This document shows, in pieces, positions 9,156 to 17,428 of a stretch of 64,000 nucleotides of DNA. The notes under the pieces were generated by a model. It worked only from the letters and a program-made list of their open reading frames with translations, was not told where the DNA came from and made no database searches. Positions within the stretch are counted from its first letter, which is position 1; each line of letters starts with the position of its first letter. Source of the stretch: CAXNKH01 sp049296795 (GTDB lineage: Bacteria > Pseudomonadota > Gammaproteobacteria > Burkholderiales > Burkholderiaceae_C); NCBI GenBank assembly GCA_049296795.1, contig JBAQTC010000037.1:65168-129167 (forward strand). The letters are read 5' to 3'. Position numbers and translations under genes: made by a program.

Positions 9156-9611
9156 ATGAGAATATTTCAAACCCTGCAAGAATTGACGTCCTGTGTCGGA
9201 CAAGATATCGCCAGCAGCGACTGGTTGACCATCAGCCAGGAACAAATCAACCAGTTTGCTCAAGCCACTGGCGATCACCAGTGGATTCATGTGGATGTAG
9301 AGCGGGCGCAGGGCGGGCCATTTGGGGCACCAATTGCCCATGGTTTCCTGACGCTGTCGCTGTTACCCCGTTTCTTCGATGCGGCACTGACCATCGTGGA
9401 ATCCCGTCTGGGCGTGAATTACGGGCTGAACAAAGTGCGTTTTACTTCACCGGTGCCGGTCGGCAGCCGATTACGCGCACACCTGAAGCTGCTGGCCAGC
9501 CAGCCCCTGGATCAGCAGGGCGTGCAACTGACTTGGGAAATCAAGATGGAGCGCGAGGGGGCCAGCAAACCGGCGTGCGTGGCCGAATTCATAGTCAGGC
9601 GCTACCCCTGA
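9156..9611 (+). CDS. MaoC-like enoyl hydratase/dehydratase
   Basis: A 151-residue single hot-dog-fold protein. The hydratase-2 motif is clear: FAQATGDHQWIHVD, with Asp and His as the probable catalytic pair, then RAQGGPFGAPIAHGFLTLSLL. These proteins add water to trans-2-enoyl-CoA to give (R)-3-hydroxyacyl-CoA. It is transcribed away from the FAH-family gene, from a 73-base intergenic region that probably contains both promoters. It may finish degradation of CoA-bound intermediates in the island, but it could serve general fatty-acid or PHA metabolism. Confidence 0.88.
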   Translation: MRIFQTLQELTSCVGQDIASSDWLTISQEQINQFAQATGDHQWIHVDVERAQGGPFGAPIAHGFLTLSLLPRFFDAALTIVESRLGVNYGLNKVRFTSPVPVGSRLRAHLKLLASQPLDQQGVQLTWEIKMEREGASKPACVAEFIVRRYP

Positions 9612-9613
9612 GC

Positions 9614-9640
9614 CAAAAAAATCCCGCGATGAGGCGGGAT
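9614..9640 (-). terminator. Rho-independent terminator, downstream of the DUF4148 gene
   Basis: A perfect 7-bp stem (ATCCCGC / GCGGGAT) with a 6-base loop at 9621-9640. On the minus strand it is followed by a run of seven T, which fits termination of the 9658-10086 gene. On the plus strand it may also stop the MaoC transcript, although the T-run there is broken. Confidence 0.75.
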
Positions 9641-9657
9641 ATTTCTAGGGGAGGTAG

Positions 9658-10086
9658 TTAATCGCCAATGTAAATAGGGGGCAAAGTTCCTTCTTCTTTG
9701 GCCTTTAGATATTCTTGGATGACCTGGTCACGGGTCAAGCCACCAGCCGCAGTGGCGGGGAGGTTCTCGACATCAAATTCCCAAGCCGCAACCTCGGGCG
9801 TTGAATAAGAAACGCCCCCATCGCTGTAGGAAGGAATTTTCCCTAATTTTTTCGCCAACTCGAACTCCCGAAGGACTTGCTCCCGACTCACCATGCTTGG
9901 CGCAGATGCTGGCGCATTAATGTTCTCTCCTTCGAGGAAGATGGGAAGCGTCCCTGCTTTTTTGGCCTCGAGATACTCGTGGATGACCTGGTCCCGCGTC
10001 ATTCCCATATTGCTTTGAGCCAAGGCACTGACGGCAATCAGGCTGCTGGCAACAACCAAGACTGTTTTCAAAAGTTTATGTTTCAT
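9658..10086 (-). CDS. Exported DUF4148-type protein with three internal repeats
   Basis: A 142-residue secreted protein of unknown function. A signal peptide (KLLKTVLVVASSLIAVSALAQ) precedes three copies of a ~25-residue unit: MTRDQVIHEYLEAKKAGTLP, VSREQVLREFELAKKLGKIP and LTRDQVIQEYLKAKEEGTLP. The x-T/S-R-x-Q-V-x-x-E pattern is that of DUF4148, common in Burkholderiales. The ATG at 10086 is preceded by AAGGGGG; the frame is open further upstream, but there is no better start. It is transcribed divergently from the LysR gene with a 200-base spacer and ends in its own terminator. The repeats look like short amphipathic helices. Confidence 0.8.
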   Translation of the reverse strand: MKHKLLKTVLVVASSLIAVSALAQSNMGMTRDQVIHEYLEAKKAGTLPIFLEGENINAPASAPSMVSREQVLREFELAKKLGKIPSYSDGGVSYSTPEVAAWEFDVENLPATAAGGLTRDQVIQEYLKAKEEGTLPPIYIGD

Positions 10087-10286
10087 GATGACCCCCTTAA
10101 AAATTAAAAAACCGCCAACACTGGAACGGGGGTAAGTGCCACCATCGCCCAGACTTGGCAGGCACTTCATTTGGATTCGTGACACCAAGTCACTAGACTG
10201 TAGGCGGCGCATCGTTCAACAGGAAGTACTTGATTGGCAATGCATCATTCCAGTAATTGCAATAATGATCAGCAAGAAGTGGCTCC

Positions 10287-11204
10287 ATGAATCAGCTCGA
10301 TTCCATGAAGATCTTTCAGCAGGTGGTGGACCTAGGTAGCTTTGCTGCCGCTGGCCGTGCGCTCAATATGTCGCCGGCCAATGTGACACGCAAACTGGCA
10401 GCTTTAGAAAATCACTTGGGTGTACGCCTGCTGCAACGCAGCAGCCGAAAGCAGGCCTTGACGGAAGCAGGTGACGCTTATTTATTGCGGGTGCGCAGCA
10501 TTTTGCGAGAGATTGAAGAGGCGGAGACTGAAGCCAGTAAACAGACCCAAGAGCTCAGGGGCGTCATTCATGTCATCGCCACGCCCTTGCTGGCCAGCAC
10601 TTTTTTATCACCCCTGATCGCCCCATGGCAAGCGCGCCACCCTAAAGTGATGTTTGATCTGGTGGTCGATCCTTTCCCGCACCATAGGATCGAAGAATTT
10701 GACTTGTCCTTGTTGGCGTTCGATGAGGGTTTCAACGGCAGTTTGGTGGCCCGCCCACTGGCGACGACGGAATGGGTTGCATGTGCTTCGCCAGCTTATT
10801 TGAAGTCTGCTGGCACGCCGCAAACACCTGACCAGTTGCATCAGCATGCACACTTAAAATTTCAATGGCCGCAAGGCTCGAGTCATTTTGGTGCAAGAAT
10901 CAAGTTGCACCCACTGCACGGGGGTGTTCCGGTTGAAGTTGAGTTGCTTCCCGCCTTTGAGACAACCAGCTTTGAAGTGCTGCTCAGCGCGGCCCTGGCG
11001 GGTGCCGGGGTGGCTTTTTTGTCGAGACTGCAACTCGACCTGCACTTGCAACGGGGTGCCCTAGTGCAGATTTTGCCGGACTGGATTTTGGGTCGATTCA
11101 CCGTGTATGCTGCCCTGCCTTCGAGCAAGTACATACCGTCACGGACCCGGGTTTTTCTTGATTTTTTAACCGAATTCTCCGCGCAGTTGCCAACGCGCCA
11201 CTAA
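10287..11204 (+). CDS. LysR-family transcriptional regulator
   Basis: A 305-residue regulator. The N-terminal winged helix-turn-helix spans ~residues 4-62 (MKIFQQVVDLGSFAAAGRAL, then ANVTRKLAALENHLGVRLLQR). A linker helix follows, then a LysR-type effector-binding domain (~90-300). The AAGRALNMSPANVTRKL sequence fits the DNA-contact helices. It is divergent from the DUF4148 gene and 0.7 kb from the catabolic island, so either could be its target. Its 3' end overlaps the convergent trmL gene by 4 bases. The ligand is unknown. Confidence 0.9.
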   Translation: MNQLDSMKIFQQVVDLGSFAAAGRALNMSPANVTRKLAALENHLGVRLLQRSSRKQALTEAGDAYLLRVRSILREIEEAETEASKQTQELRGVIHVIATPLLASTFLSPLIAPWQARHPKVMFDLVVDPFPHHRIEEFDLSLLAFDEGFNGSLVARPLATTEWVACASPAYLKSAGTPQTPDQLHQHAHLKFQWPQGSSHFGARIKLHPLHGGVPVEVELLPAFETTSFEVLLSAALAGAGVAFLSRLQLDLHLQRGALVQILPDWILGRFTVYAALPSSKYIPSRTRVFLDFLTEFSAQLPTRH

Positions 11205-11674
11205 ACCGGTCCGAGGGCAAAGCCGTTTTGTCGCCAAGCCTCAAACACGGTTATTGCCACGGCATTGGACAAGTTTAAGCTGCGCTGGCCGCTTCGCATG
11301 GGTAAATTCAGGGTGTGGTCCTGGCCGATGGATTCACGCAGAGATGGCGGTAGGCCCTTGGTCTCGGAGCCGAACACCAGCCAATCGCCGGGCTGGAATT
11401 GAACTTCATGGACTCGGCGTGTGCCGCGTGTGCTCAGGGCAAACAGGCGGTCAAGTCTAGGCTGTTCAGCAGACAAGAATTCGGCCCAATTGGCATGTCT
11501 TCGGACTTCGGTGTACTCGTGGTAATCCAGGCCGGCCCGGCGCATGTGCTTGTCAGACATGGAGAAACCCAGGGGTTCGATCAGGTGCAGGATGCAGCCG
11601 GTATTGGCCGCCAACCGGATGACGTTGCCGGTGTTGGGCGGGATTTCGGGTTCGACTAAAACAATATGAAACAT
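11201..11674 (-). CDS. trmL: tRNA (cytidine/uridine-34-2'-O)-methyltransferase TrmL
   Basis: A 157-residue SPOUT-class methyltransferase, the normal full length. Visible motifs are the N-terminal PEIPPNTGNVIRLAANTGC, LVFGSETKGLP (the SAM-binding trefoil-knot loop with the catalytic-region Glu) and LPMRSGQRSLNLSNAVAI at the C-terminus. It methylates the ribose of the wobble base in tRNA-Leu isoacceptors. The start at 11674 (MFHIVLVEPEIPPN) matches the family N-terminus. The frame is open to 11755, but the extra residues look non-native. Confidence 0.93.
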   Translation of the reverse strand: MFHIVLVEPEIPPNTGNVIRLAANTGCILHLIEPLGFSMSDKHMRRAGLDYHEYTEVRRHANWAEFLSAEQPRLDRLFALSTRGTRRVHEVQFQPGDWLVFGSETKGLPPSLRESIGQDHTLNLPMRSGQRSLNLSNAVAITVFEAWRQNGFALGPV

Positions 11675-11803
11675 GGGTTGATTGTCGTGTGCTGCAAGCT
11701 GCATGGGGCAAAGGCCTGTGGGACTGAGCAGGCCAAGTCTCATGGTAAACACCAATAGCCACTACTCATATAAAGGTTAATATTTTCCTCAGAGGGTACT
11801 TTC

Positions 11804-13234
11804 TTGAGGCTCATTGAGCCCAAGTTGCTGCATGTCATTCCCTCAGCAACGTTGGAACTTGGAGTAACTGCCGGTATGACTATTGCTATTGTGTTGGTGT
11901 TGCTGGTCCTTGGCTCTCTCGTCTTCCACTATTTCAGTCCCTGGTATTTCACCCCCATCGCTTCCAACTGGAAGGGCATGGATGACACGATTCAACTCAC
12001 TTTCTGGATTACCGGCCTGGCTTTCGTGGCCGTTAATTTGTTTGTGGCTTATTGCATCGTACGTTTTCGGAATAAACCTGGCGTACGGGCTGCTTACCAG
12101 CCTGAAAATAAGAAGCTTGAGTGGTGGTTGATCGGCATCACAACGGTGGGTGTGGCAGCCATGTTGGCCCCGGGCCTGATTATTTGGGGAAATTTTGTCA
12201 CCGTACCTTCCGATGCTGCCGTGGTCGAAGCGGTGGGACAGCAATGGCATTGGCAATATCGGCTGCCCGGAAAAGACGGCAAACTCGGCATCGTCAACGC
12301 CAAGAACATCAATGACGGCAACCCCTTTGGCATGAGTCAGGACGACCCCAATGGGCGTGACGATATTTTGGTCTCAAGCCAGGAGCTTCATCTGCAGCTA
12401 GGCAAGCCAGTCAAGATCTTGCTGCGCTCGATTGACGTCCTGCATAACTTTGCCGTACCCCAGTTTCGGGCCAAGATGGACTTGGTGCCGGGCATGATGA
12501 CCTATGTCTGGATAACCCCGACCCGAACTGGCACATTTGACTTGCTGTGCAATGAGTTGTGCGGCGTCGGTCATTTCGCGATGCGCGGGAAAATCGTGGT
12601 TGAAGAAGAGGCCGCTTACCGGGTGTGGTTGGCCAAACAGAAAACCTTTGCCGATCACTTGGCCAAAGCCAGTGGTGATGTGGTTCTTGGGAAATCCATG
12701 TATGCCGCTTGCGCCGCTTGTCACGGGGCTCAGGCCGAGGGCAATGCCTTGCTCAAGGCACCCAAATTGACTGGTTTGGGCGACTGGTATTTGCAGCGGC
12801 AGCTCAATTATTTCAAGCAAGGTGTCCGCGGTGCCAATGACAAAGATGTTGCAGGCAAAGTCATGGCTCCAATGGCCTCCATGCTGGTGGATGATGCAGC
12901 TATCGCACATGTCAGCGCCTACATCATGTCTTTGCCGGATGCGGCCGCGCCAACTACAGTCAAGGGCAACGCCAGTCAAGGCAAGTCTTTGTTCGATTCC
13001 ACCTGCTCGGTCTGCCACGGACCCTCCGGACAAGGCGTGCGACTGATGCATGCGCCAAGGCTCAAGGGAATGAGCGACTGGTATCTGGCGACTCAGCTAA
13101 AGAATTTCAAACAAGGTTTCCGCGGCGCCCATGCTAAAGACGAATATGGGCCGCAAATGGCTTTGATGGCTTCAATTTTGAGAGACGATCAAGCGATCAA
13201 TGACTTGGTGGCCTACATCAATTTACTGCCCTGA
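11804..13234 (+). CDS. Cytochrome c oxidase subunit II with two C-terminal cytochrome c domains
   Basis: A 476-residue subunit II. Two transmembrane helices (~residues 25-45 and 62-85, with a further hydrophobic stretch near 110-130) precede a cupredoxin domain. Its CuA site is seen as HNFAVPQF and LCNELCGVGHFAM (Cys-x3-Cys-x3-His-x2-Met). After it come two tandem cytochrome c domains with haem motifs CAACH and CSVCH. The two domains share GDWYLQRQLNYFKQG / SDWYLATQLKNFKQG, so they arose by duplication. The chosen TTG start has AGAGGG 7 bases upstream. The first in-frame ATG is at 11876. This would give a ccaa3-like oxidase that takes electrons through covalently tethered haems. Confidence 0.9.
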   Translation: MRLIEPKLLHVIPSATLELGVTAGMTIAIVLVLLVLGSLVFHYFSPWYFTPIASNWKGMDDTIQLTFWITGLAFVAVNLFVAYCIVRFRNKPGVRAAYQPENKKLEWWLIGITTVGVAAMLAPGLIIWGNFVTVPSDAAVVEAVGQQWHWQYRLPGKDGKLGIVNAKNINDGNPFGMSQDDPNGRDDILVSSQELHLQLGKPVKILLRSIDVLHNFAVPQFRAKMDLVPGMMTYVWITPTRTGTFDLLCNELCGVGHFAMRGKIVVEEEAAYRVWLAKQKTFADHLAKASGDVVLGKSMYAACAACHGAQAEGNALLKAPKLTGLGDWYLQRQLNYFKQGVRGANDKDVAGKVMAPMASMLVDDAAIAHVSAYIMSLPDAAAPTTVKGNASQGKSLFDSTCSVCHGPSGQGVRLMHAPRLKGMSDWYLATQLKNFKQGFRGAHAKDEYGPQMALMASILRDDQAINDLVAYINLLP

Positions 13235-13282
13235 ATGGGCGGTGACAAGACAGTACGACGAATCTAAGAAAGGGACAGCCTG

Positions 13283-15046
13283 ATGGAATACGTGGCACAC
13301 GACGAATCCTCTGTTGTCGGACCGGCTGAAGTCGGGGAGATGGAGCTCTATCATCCAAAAACTTTTCTTGGAAAGTACATTTGGAGCCAAGATGCCAAGG
13401 TCATCGCCATCCAATACGCGATCACCGCGATTTCTATTGGATTGGTAGCCCTGGCGTTGTCGTGGATGATGCGACTGCAGCTGGCTTACCCCAACACGTT
13501 CTCTTTTATCGATCCCAGCAACTACCTGCAGGCCGTCACCATGCACGGCATGATCATGGTGGTGTATTTGCTGACCGCTTTGTTTCTCGGTGGATTTGGA
13601 AATTACTTGATCCCCTTGATGGTGGGGGCGCGAGACATGGTCTTTCCCTACCTCAATATGTTGAGTTTCTGGATTTATCTGCTCGCTGTTTTGCTGTTGG
13701 TGGCCAGCTTTTTTGTTCCGGGCGGACCCACCGGGTCGGGCTGGACTTTGTATCCGCCGCAGGCGATTCTGCAGGGAACGCCGGGGGCGACTTGGGGCAT
13801 TATTTTGATGCTGGTGTCGCTGGCCTGTTTCATCATCGGTTTCACCATGGGTGGCCTGAATTATGTGGTCACGATTTTGCAAGCGCGTACCCGCGGCATG
13901 ACCTTGATGCGCATGCCCTTGACCATCTGGGGCATTTTTACCGCAACGATACTGGCACTGCTGGCCTTCCCGGCGCTGTTCGTCAGTGCAGTGATGATGC
14001 TGTTTGATCTGCTGCTGGGCACCAGCTTCTTCATGCCTGCGTTGGTGTCTATGGGTCAACAAACCAGTTACACCGGCGGCAGTCCCTTATTGTTCCAGCA
14101 TTTATTCTGGTTTTTTGGGCACCCGGAAGTCTATATCGTGGCCTTGCCGGCGTTCGGTATCGTCTCGGACCTGCTCAGTGTCCACGCCAGAAAAAATATC
14201 TTTGGTTATCGCATGATGGTCTGGGCCATCGTTGCCATTGGCGTCCTGAGTTTCTTCGTTTGGGCCCACCACATGTATGTCAGTGGCATGAATCCTTACT
14301 TCGGATTCTTCTTCGCCACCACCACACTGATCATCGCGATTCCCACGGCTTTGAAAGTCTATAACTGGGTTTTGACACTGTGGCAGGGCAATATTCACCT
14401 CACGGTTCCCATGCTGTTTTCCATTGGCTTTATTTTTGCCTTTCTGCACGGCGGCTTGACCGGCTTGTTCTTGGGTAATGTTAGCGTCAGCGTGCCACTT
14501 TCGGACACCATGTTTGTGGCGGCTCATTTCCACATGGTGATGGCGGTGGCGCCTGTCATGGTGGTGTTTGGCGCGATTTACCACTGGTACCCCAAAATCA
14601 CCGGCCGGATGTTGCATGAGGGCATGGGTCAGCTCCATTTTTGGACTACTTTTCTGGGGACTTATGCGATTTATCTGCCCATGCATTACTTGGGATTCTT
14701 GGGTGTGCCAAGACGTTATTTCTCGGTCGAAGGGACGGATTTCATTCCCGCTTCAGCACAGAGTCTGAACATAGGAATAACCCTGGCGGCTTTGTTTGTG
14801 GGGGCCTTCCAGTTGCTCTTTTTGTTTAATTTGGTGTGGAGTTATTTCAAAGGCAAGCCCGCCGGCCCGAACCCCTGGAATGCGACTACGCTGGAATGGC
14901 AAACAGCCGAAACGCCGCCTCAGCACGGGAATTTCGGAGCGGAATTGCCCTTGGTTTATCGGTGGGCCTATGATTTCAGTGTCCCTGGGGTTGAAGCTGA
15001 CTTCATACCGCAAAACATGTCACCGCATGAAGTCAAGCGCAGTTGA
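13283..15046 (+). CDS. Cytochrome c oxidase subunit I (haem-copper oxidase catalytic subunit)
   Basis: A 587-residue integral membrane protein with about 12 hydrophobic helices. The haem-copper core is visible: TMHG (low-spin haem His), GHPEVYIVALPAFG (CuB His plus the cross-linked Tyr, and the A-type channel Glu), VWAHHMY (CuB His pair) and AAHFHMVM (haem a3 and low-spin His). The Met after HFH, where the aa3 enzyme at 21-22.6 kb has HFHYVL, marks it as a distinct branch. AAAGGGA lies just upstream of the start. It is the catalytic O2-reducing, proton-pumping subunit of the first oxidase cluster. Confidence 0.93.
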   Translation: MEYVAHDESSVVGPAEVGEMELYHPKTFLGKYIWSQDAKVIAIQYAITAISIGLVALALSWMMRLQLAYPNTFSFIDPSNYLQAVTMHGMIMVVYLLTALFLGGFGNYLIPLMVGARDMVFPYLNMLSFWIYLLAVLLLVASFFVPGGPTGSGWTLYPPQAILQGTPGATWGIILMLVSLACFIIGFTMGGLNYVVTILQARTRGMTLMRMPLTIWGIFTATILALLAFPALFVSAVMMLFDLLLGTSFFMPALVSMGQQTSYTGGSPLLFQHLFWFFGHPEVYIVALPAFGIVSDLLSVHARKNIFGYRMMVWAIVAIGVLSFFVWAHHMYVSGMNPYFGFFFATTTLIIAIPTALKVYNWVLTLWQGNIHLTVPMLFSIGFIFAFLHGGLTGLFLGNVSVSVPLSDTMFVAAHFHMVMAVAPVMVVFGAIYHWYPKITGRMLHEGMGQLHFWTTFLGTYAIYLPMHYLGFLGVPRRYFSVEGTDFIPASAQSLNIGITLAALFVGAFQLLFLFNLVWSYFKGKPAGPNPWNATTLEWQTAETPPQHGNFGAELPLVYRWAYDFSVPGVEADFIPQNMSPHEVKRS

Positions 15047-15059
15047 TTGAGGCTGAGCC

Positions 15060-15707
15060 ATGAACATCATCCATCAATTGACGATCAAGCCCTGGGAAGC
15101 CATGGCCGAGTTGCCGCTGCCGTTGCAAAAATCCAAGCAGCAAGATAAGAGGACTGCGCTCAAGGTTTTCCTGGGTGTCGTGACCGTCCTTTTCCTGTTA
15201 TTGGTCGTGGCTTACGCCGGACGCATGACTTACGAGGATTGGCGACCTGCACCGCAAATCAAGTTGATGTGGGCCAATACCCTGGTCCTTTTGCTTGGAA
15301 GCCTAGCTCTGGAGTTGGCCCAGTACGCTGCCCGACGTGAAAACCAGAAACTGTTGCATCGAAGTCTGTTGGGCGCGGGATTCTGCACCTTGCTATTTCT
15401 GTTGGGCCAGGCTCAAGCTTGGCGCGAACTCGGCTCCTTGGTCTATTTTCAAGTGACCAACCCCGCGATTGCTTTCTTCTATTTGATCACGGGTTTGCAT
15501 GGGCTGCATTTGATCGGTGGCTTGGTGGTCTGGGGCCGAACAGTGGCCAGGGTATGGGGTGGTTTTGAGCTTGAAAAAGTTCGGCACAGCGTTGAACTGT
15601 GCGCCCTGTATTGGCACTTTTTATTTTTGGTTTGGTTGGTGCTTTTTGGCTTGTTGTTCACGGGAAACAACCTGGATGTTTTGTTAACCATCTGTGGAAT
15701 AAGGTAA
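15060..15707 (+). CDS. Cytochrome c oxidase subunit III-like protein (first copy)
   Basis: A 215-residue membrane protein with five or so hydrophobic helices. The C-terminal half has the subunit III signature FYLITGLHGLHLIGGLVVWG and ELCALYWHFLFLVWLVLFGLLF. The N-terminus (about 40 residues) is hydrophilic and unlike the second copy. It lies 13 bases after the subunit I gene and 9 bases before a second subunit-III-like gene, so both are part of the same operon. Having two different subunit III homologues in one oxidase operon is unusual; one may replace the other or both may be present. Confidence 0.85.
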   Translation: MNIIHQLTIKPWEAMAELPLPLQKSKQQDKRTALKVFLGVVTVLFLLLVVAYAGRMTYEDWRPAPQIKLMWANTLVLLLGSLALELAQYAARRENQKLLHRSLLGAGFCTLLFLLGQAQAWRELGSLVYFQVTNPAIAFFYLITGLHGLHLIGGLVVWGRTVARVWGGFELEKVRHSVELCALYWHFLFLVWLVLFGLLFTGNNLDVLLTICGIR

Positions 15708-15716
15708 GGACCTGTT

Positions 15717-16442
15717 ATGACACACCCTGTTGCTACGGTAGCGATTCACTCCCCTGTCCTGGAACCCGGTATGAAGGGGTTCGTCCAGGACTGGTCGGCT
15801 GACCAGCAATCGTTCAAAAAGGTCCCATGGGGCAAAGCCATGATGTGGATTTTTTTGGTCAGTGATACCTTTATTTTCAGTATCTTTTTGATTTCATACA
15901 TGACGGTGCGTATGTCCAGCACCGATCCCTGGCCCAATTCGAGTGAGGTTTTCGCCTTGACGCTCTGGGGTAAGGAAATCCCGCTGATCTTGATTGCGCT
16001 GATGACCTTCATCCTCATCACCAGCAGCGGGACCATGGCCATGGCCGTGAATTATGGCTACCGAAAAGACCGACGTACCACTTTTGTCCTGCTGATGATC
16101 ACAGCCGTGCTGGGCGCATCTTTTGTTGGCATGCAGGCATTTGAGTGGACCAAGTTGATTACGGAGGAGGGGGTACGGCCCTGGGCCAATCCCATGGGCG
16201 CAGCCCAGTTCGGCTCGGTATTTTTCATGGTGACTGGATTCCACGGCACCCATGTCTCCATTGGTGTCATCTTGCTGGTCATCGTTGCGATCAAGGTGTT
16301 GCGCGGCGATTTAGACCACGAGCGACCTGGTTTCCTGACCGGAAGGAAGGGCAACTACGAAATGGTCGAAATTGTCGGTTTGTACTGGCACTTCGTCGAT
16401 TTGGTTTGGGTTTTCATTTTTGCGTTTTTCTATCTTTGGTAG
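15717..16442 (+). CDS. Cytochrome c oxidase subunit III-like protein (second copy)
   Basis: A 241-residue membrane protein with five hydrophobic helices. Family hallmarks are FIFSIFLISYMTVR, VGMQAFEWTKLI, FMVTGFHGTHVSIGVILL and a C-terminal EIVGLYWHFVDLVWVFIFAFFYLW. It matches canonical subunit III better than the gene just upstream. AAGGA lies before the ATG. By family it stabilises subunit I and supports proton uptake. Confidence 0.9.
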   Translation: MTHPVATVAIHSPVLEPGMKGFVQDWSADQQSFKKVPWGKAMMWIFLVSDTFIFSIFLISYMTVRMSSTDPWPNSSEVFALTLWGKEIPLILIALMTFILITSSGTMAMAVNYGYRKDRRTTFVLLMITAVLGASFVGMQAFEWTKLITEEGVRPWANPMGAAQFGSVFFMVTGFHGTHVSIGVILLVIVAIKVLRGDLDHERPGFLTGRKGNYEMVEIVGLYWHFVDLVWVFIFAFFYLW

Positions 16443-16451
16443 GAGAAGAAT

Positions 16452-16778
16452 ATGTCTCACGCAGGCAACCAACAGCACCCGATTGGCATTTATCTCAAAA
16501 TTTGGCTGCTGCTTTTCGTACTGAGCACGGCTTCATACTTGGTTGATTATTTCCATGTGCAAGGCTATTTGCGCTGGTCCTTGATCATTGTCTTTATGTT
16601 GCTGAAGGCCGGCTTGATCGTCGCTGTCTTCATGCACATGATGTGGGAGCGTTTGGCCTTGATTTATGCCATTTTGCTGCCCCCTCTGTTGATCCTGACT
16701 TTTATCGGTATTGGGGCGCTAGAGGCGGACTACACCTTTCTAACGCGCGGGGTGTTTTTCCTCAAGAGTTTGTTGTAA
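16452..16778 (+). CDS. Cytochrome c oxidase subunit IV-like membrane protein
   Basis: A 108-residue protein with three predicted hydrophobic helices. The pattern IYLKIWLLLFVLSTASY, then MLLKAGLIVAVFMHMMWE, is that of the prokaryotic subunit IV/CyoD-type family, in which the K-A-xx-V-xx-F-M-H-M motif is conserved. AGGAG lies 8 bases before the start. It completes the membrane subunits of the first oxidase. Its role is structural, helping assembly of the complex. Confidence 0.87.
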   Translation: MSHAGNQQHPIGIYLKIWLLLFVLSTASYLVDYFHVQGYLRWSLIIVFMLLKAGLIVAVFMHMMWERLALIYAILLPPLLILTFIGIGALEADYTFLTRGVFFLKSLL

Positions 16779-16841
16779 GCACAGCGCATCCATGAGAGCC
16801 AGACCATAGTCCGTTGACTTGCAAAATTTGGAGAAACACGT

Positions 16842-17342
16842 ATGGCCCAAAAAAACTACACGGCCCACATCACGGTCATTTCGGGATTCTTTATTGGCAT
16901 AGCGCTCTTTGCCTATCTGCTGGTAGATCATCATCTGGGAATGCCCAACCAAGTCAGGCAGGTACAAGCAGGATTGCTGAGTAATGGGCAAAGTGTTCAG
17001 GACCGAATCAAACCGATAGGAAAAGTAGGGCTGGAGCCGCCCGAGACGAATCCAGTCCCTGCGGTTACGGTGACCGCCGCAGTGCCGATGCGGGATGGTG
17101 CTCAGGTTTTTATTCAAAGTTGCGCCGCTTGTCATAGCGCCGGCATTGCTGGCGCGCCTAAGCTGGGCGATCAGGCGCAATGGAAAAGCCGGCTGATCAA
17201 AGGGGTTAATAGCCTCTACCTCAATGCACTGAACGGTGTCCAGAGTCCCGCTGGGGTGATGCCAGCCAAGGGGGGTAATGCTACCTTGACGGAGACTGAA
17301 GTGAAGGTCGCCGTCGACTACATGTTGGCCAAGTTGAAGTGA
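16842..17342 (+). CDS. Membrane-anchored cytochrome c (c5-like)
   Basis: A 166-residue protein with an N-terminal uncleaved anchor helix (FFIGIALFAYLLVDHHLG). A ~60-residue linker follows, then one cytochrome c domain with haem site SCAACHSAG (about residue 98) and a late methionine ligand region (GVMPAKGGN). The GAPKLGDQAQWKSR segment is typical of the cytochrome c5 group. GGAG lies upstream. As the last gene of the cluster it is a likely electron donor to the oxidase. Confidence 0.87.
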   Translation: MAQKNYTAHITVISGFFIGIALFAYLLVDHHLGMPNQVRQVQAGLLSNGQSVQDRIKPIGKVGLEPPETNPVPAVTVTAAVPMRDGAQVFIQSCAACHSAGIAGAPKLGDQAQWKSRLIKGVNSLYLNALNGVQSPAGVMPAKGGNATLTETEVKVAVDYMLAKLK

Positions 17343-17428
17343 GGCCGGGGGTTCTTTTTCAATCGAATCCGTGCTAAGCTGAATTCGCCTAGTGCGGGTG
17401 TCTGAATCAACTTAACGGGGGGTGTCTT

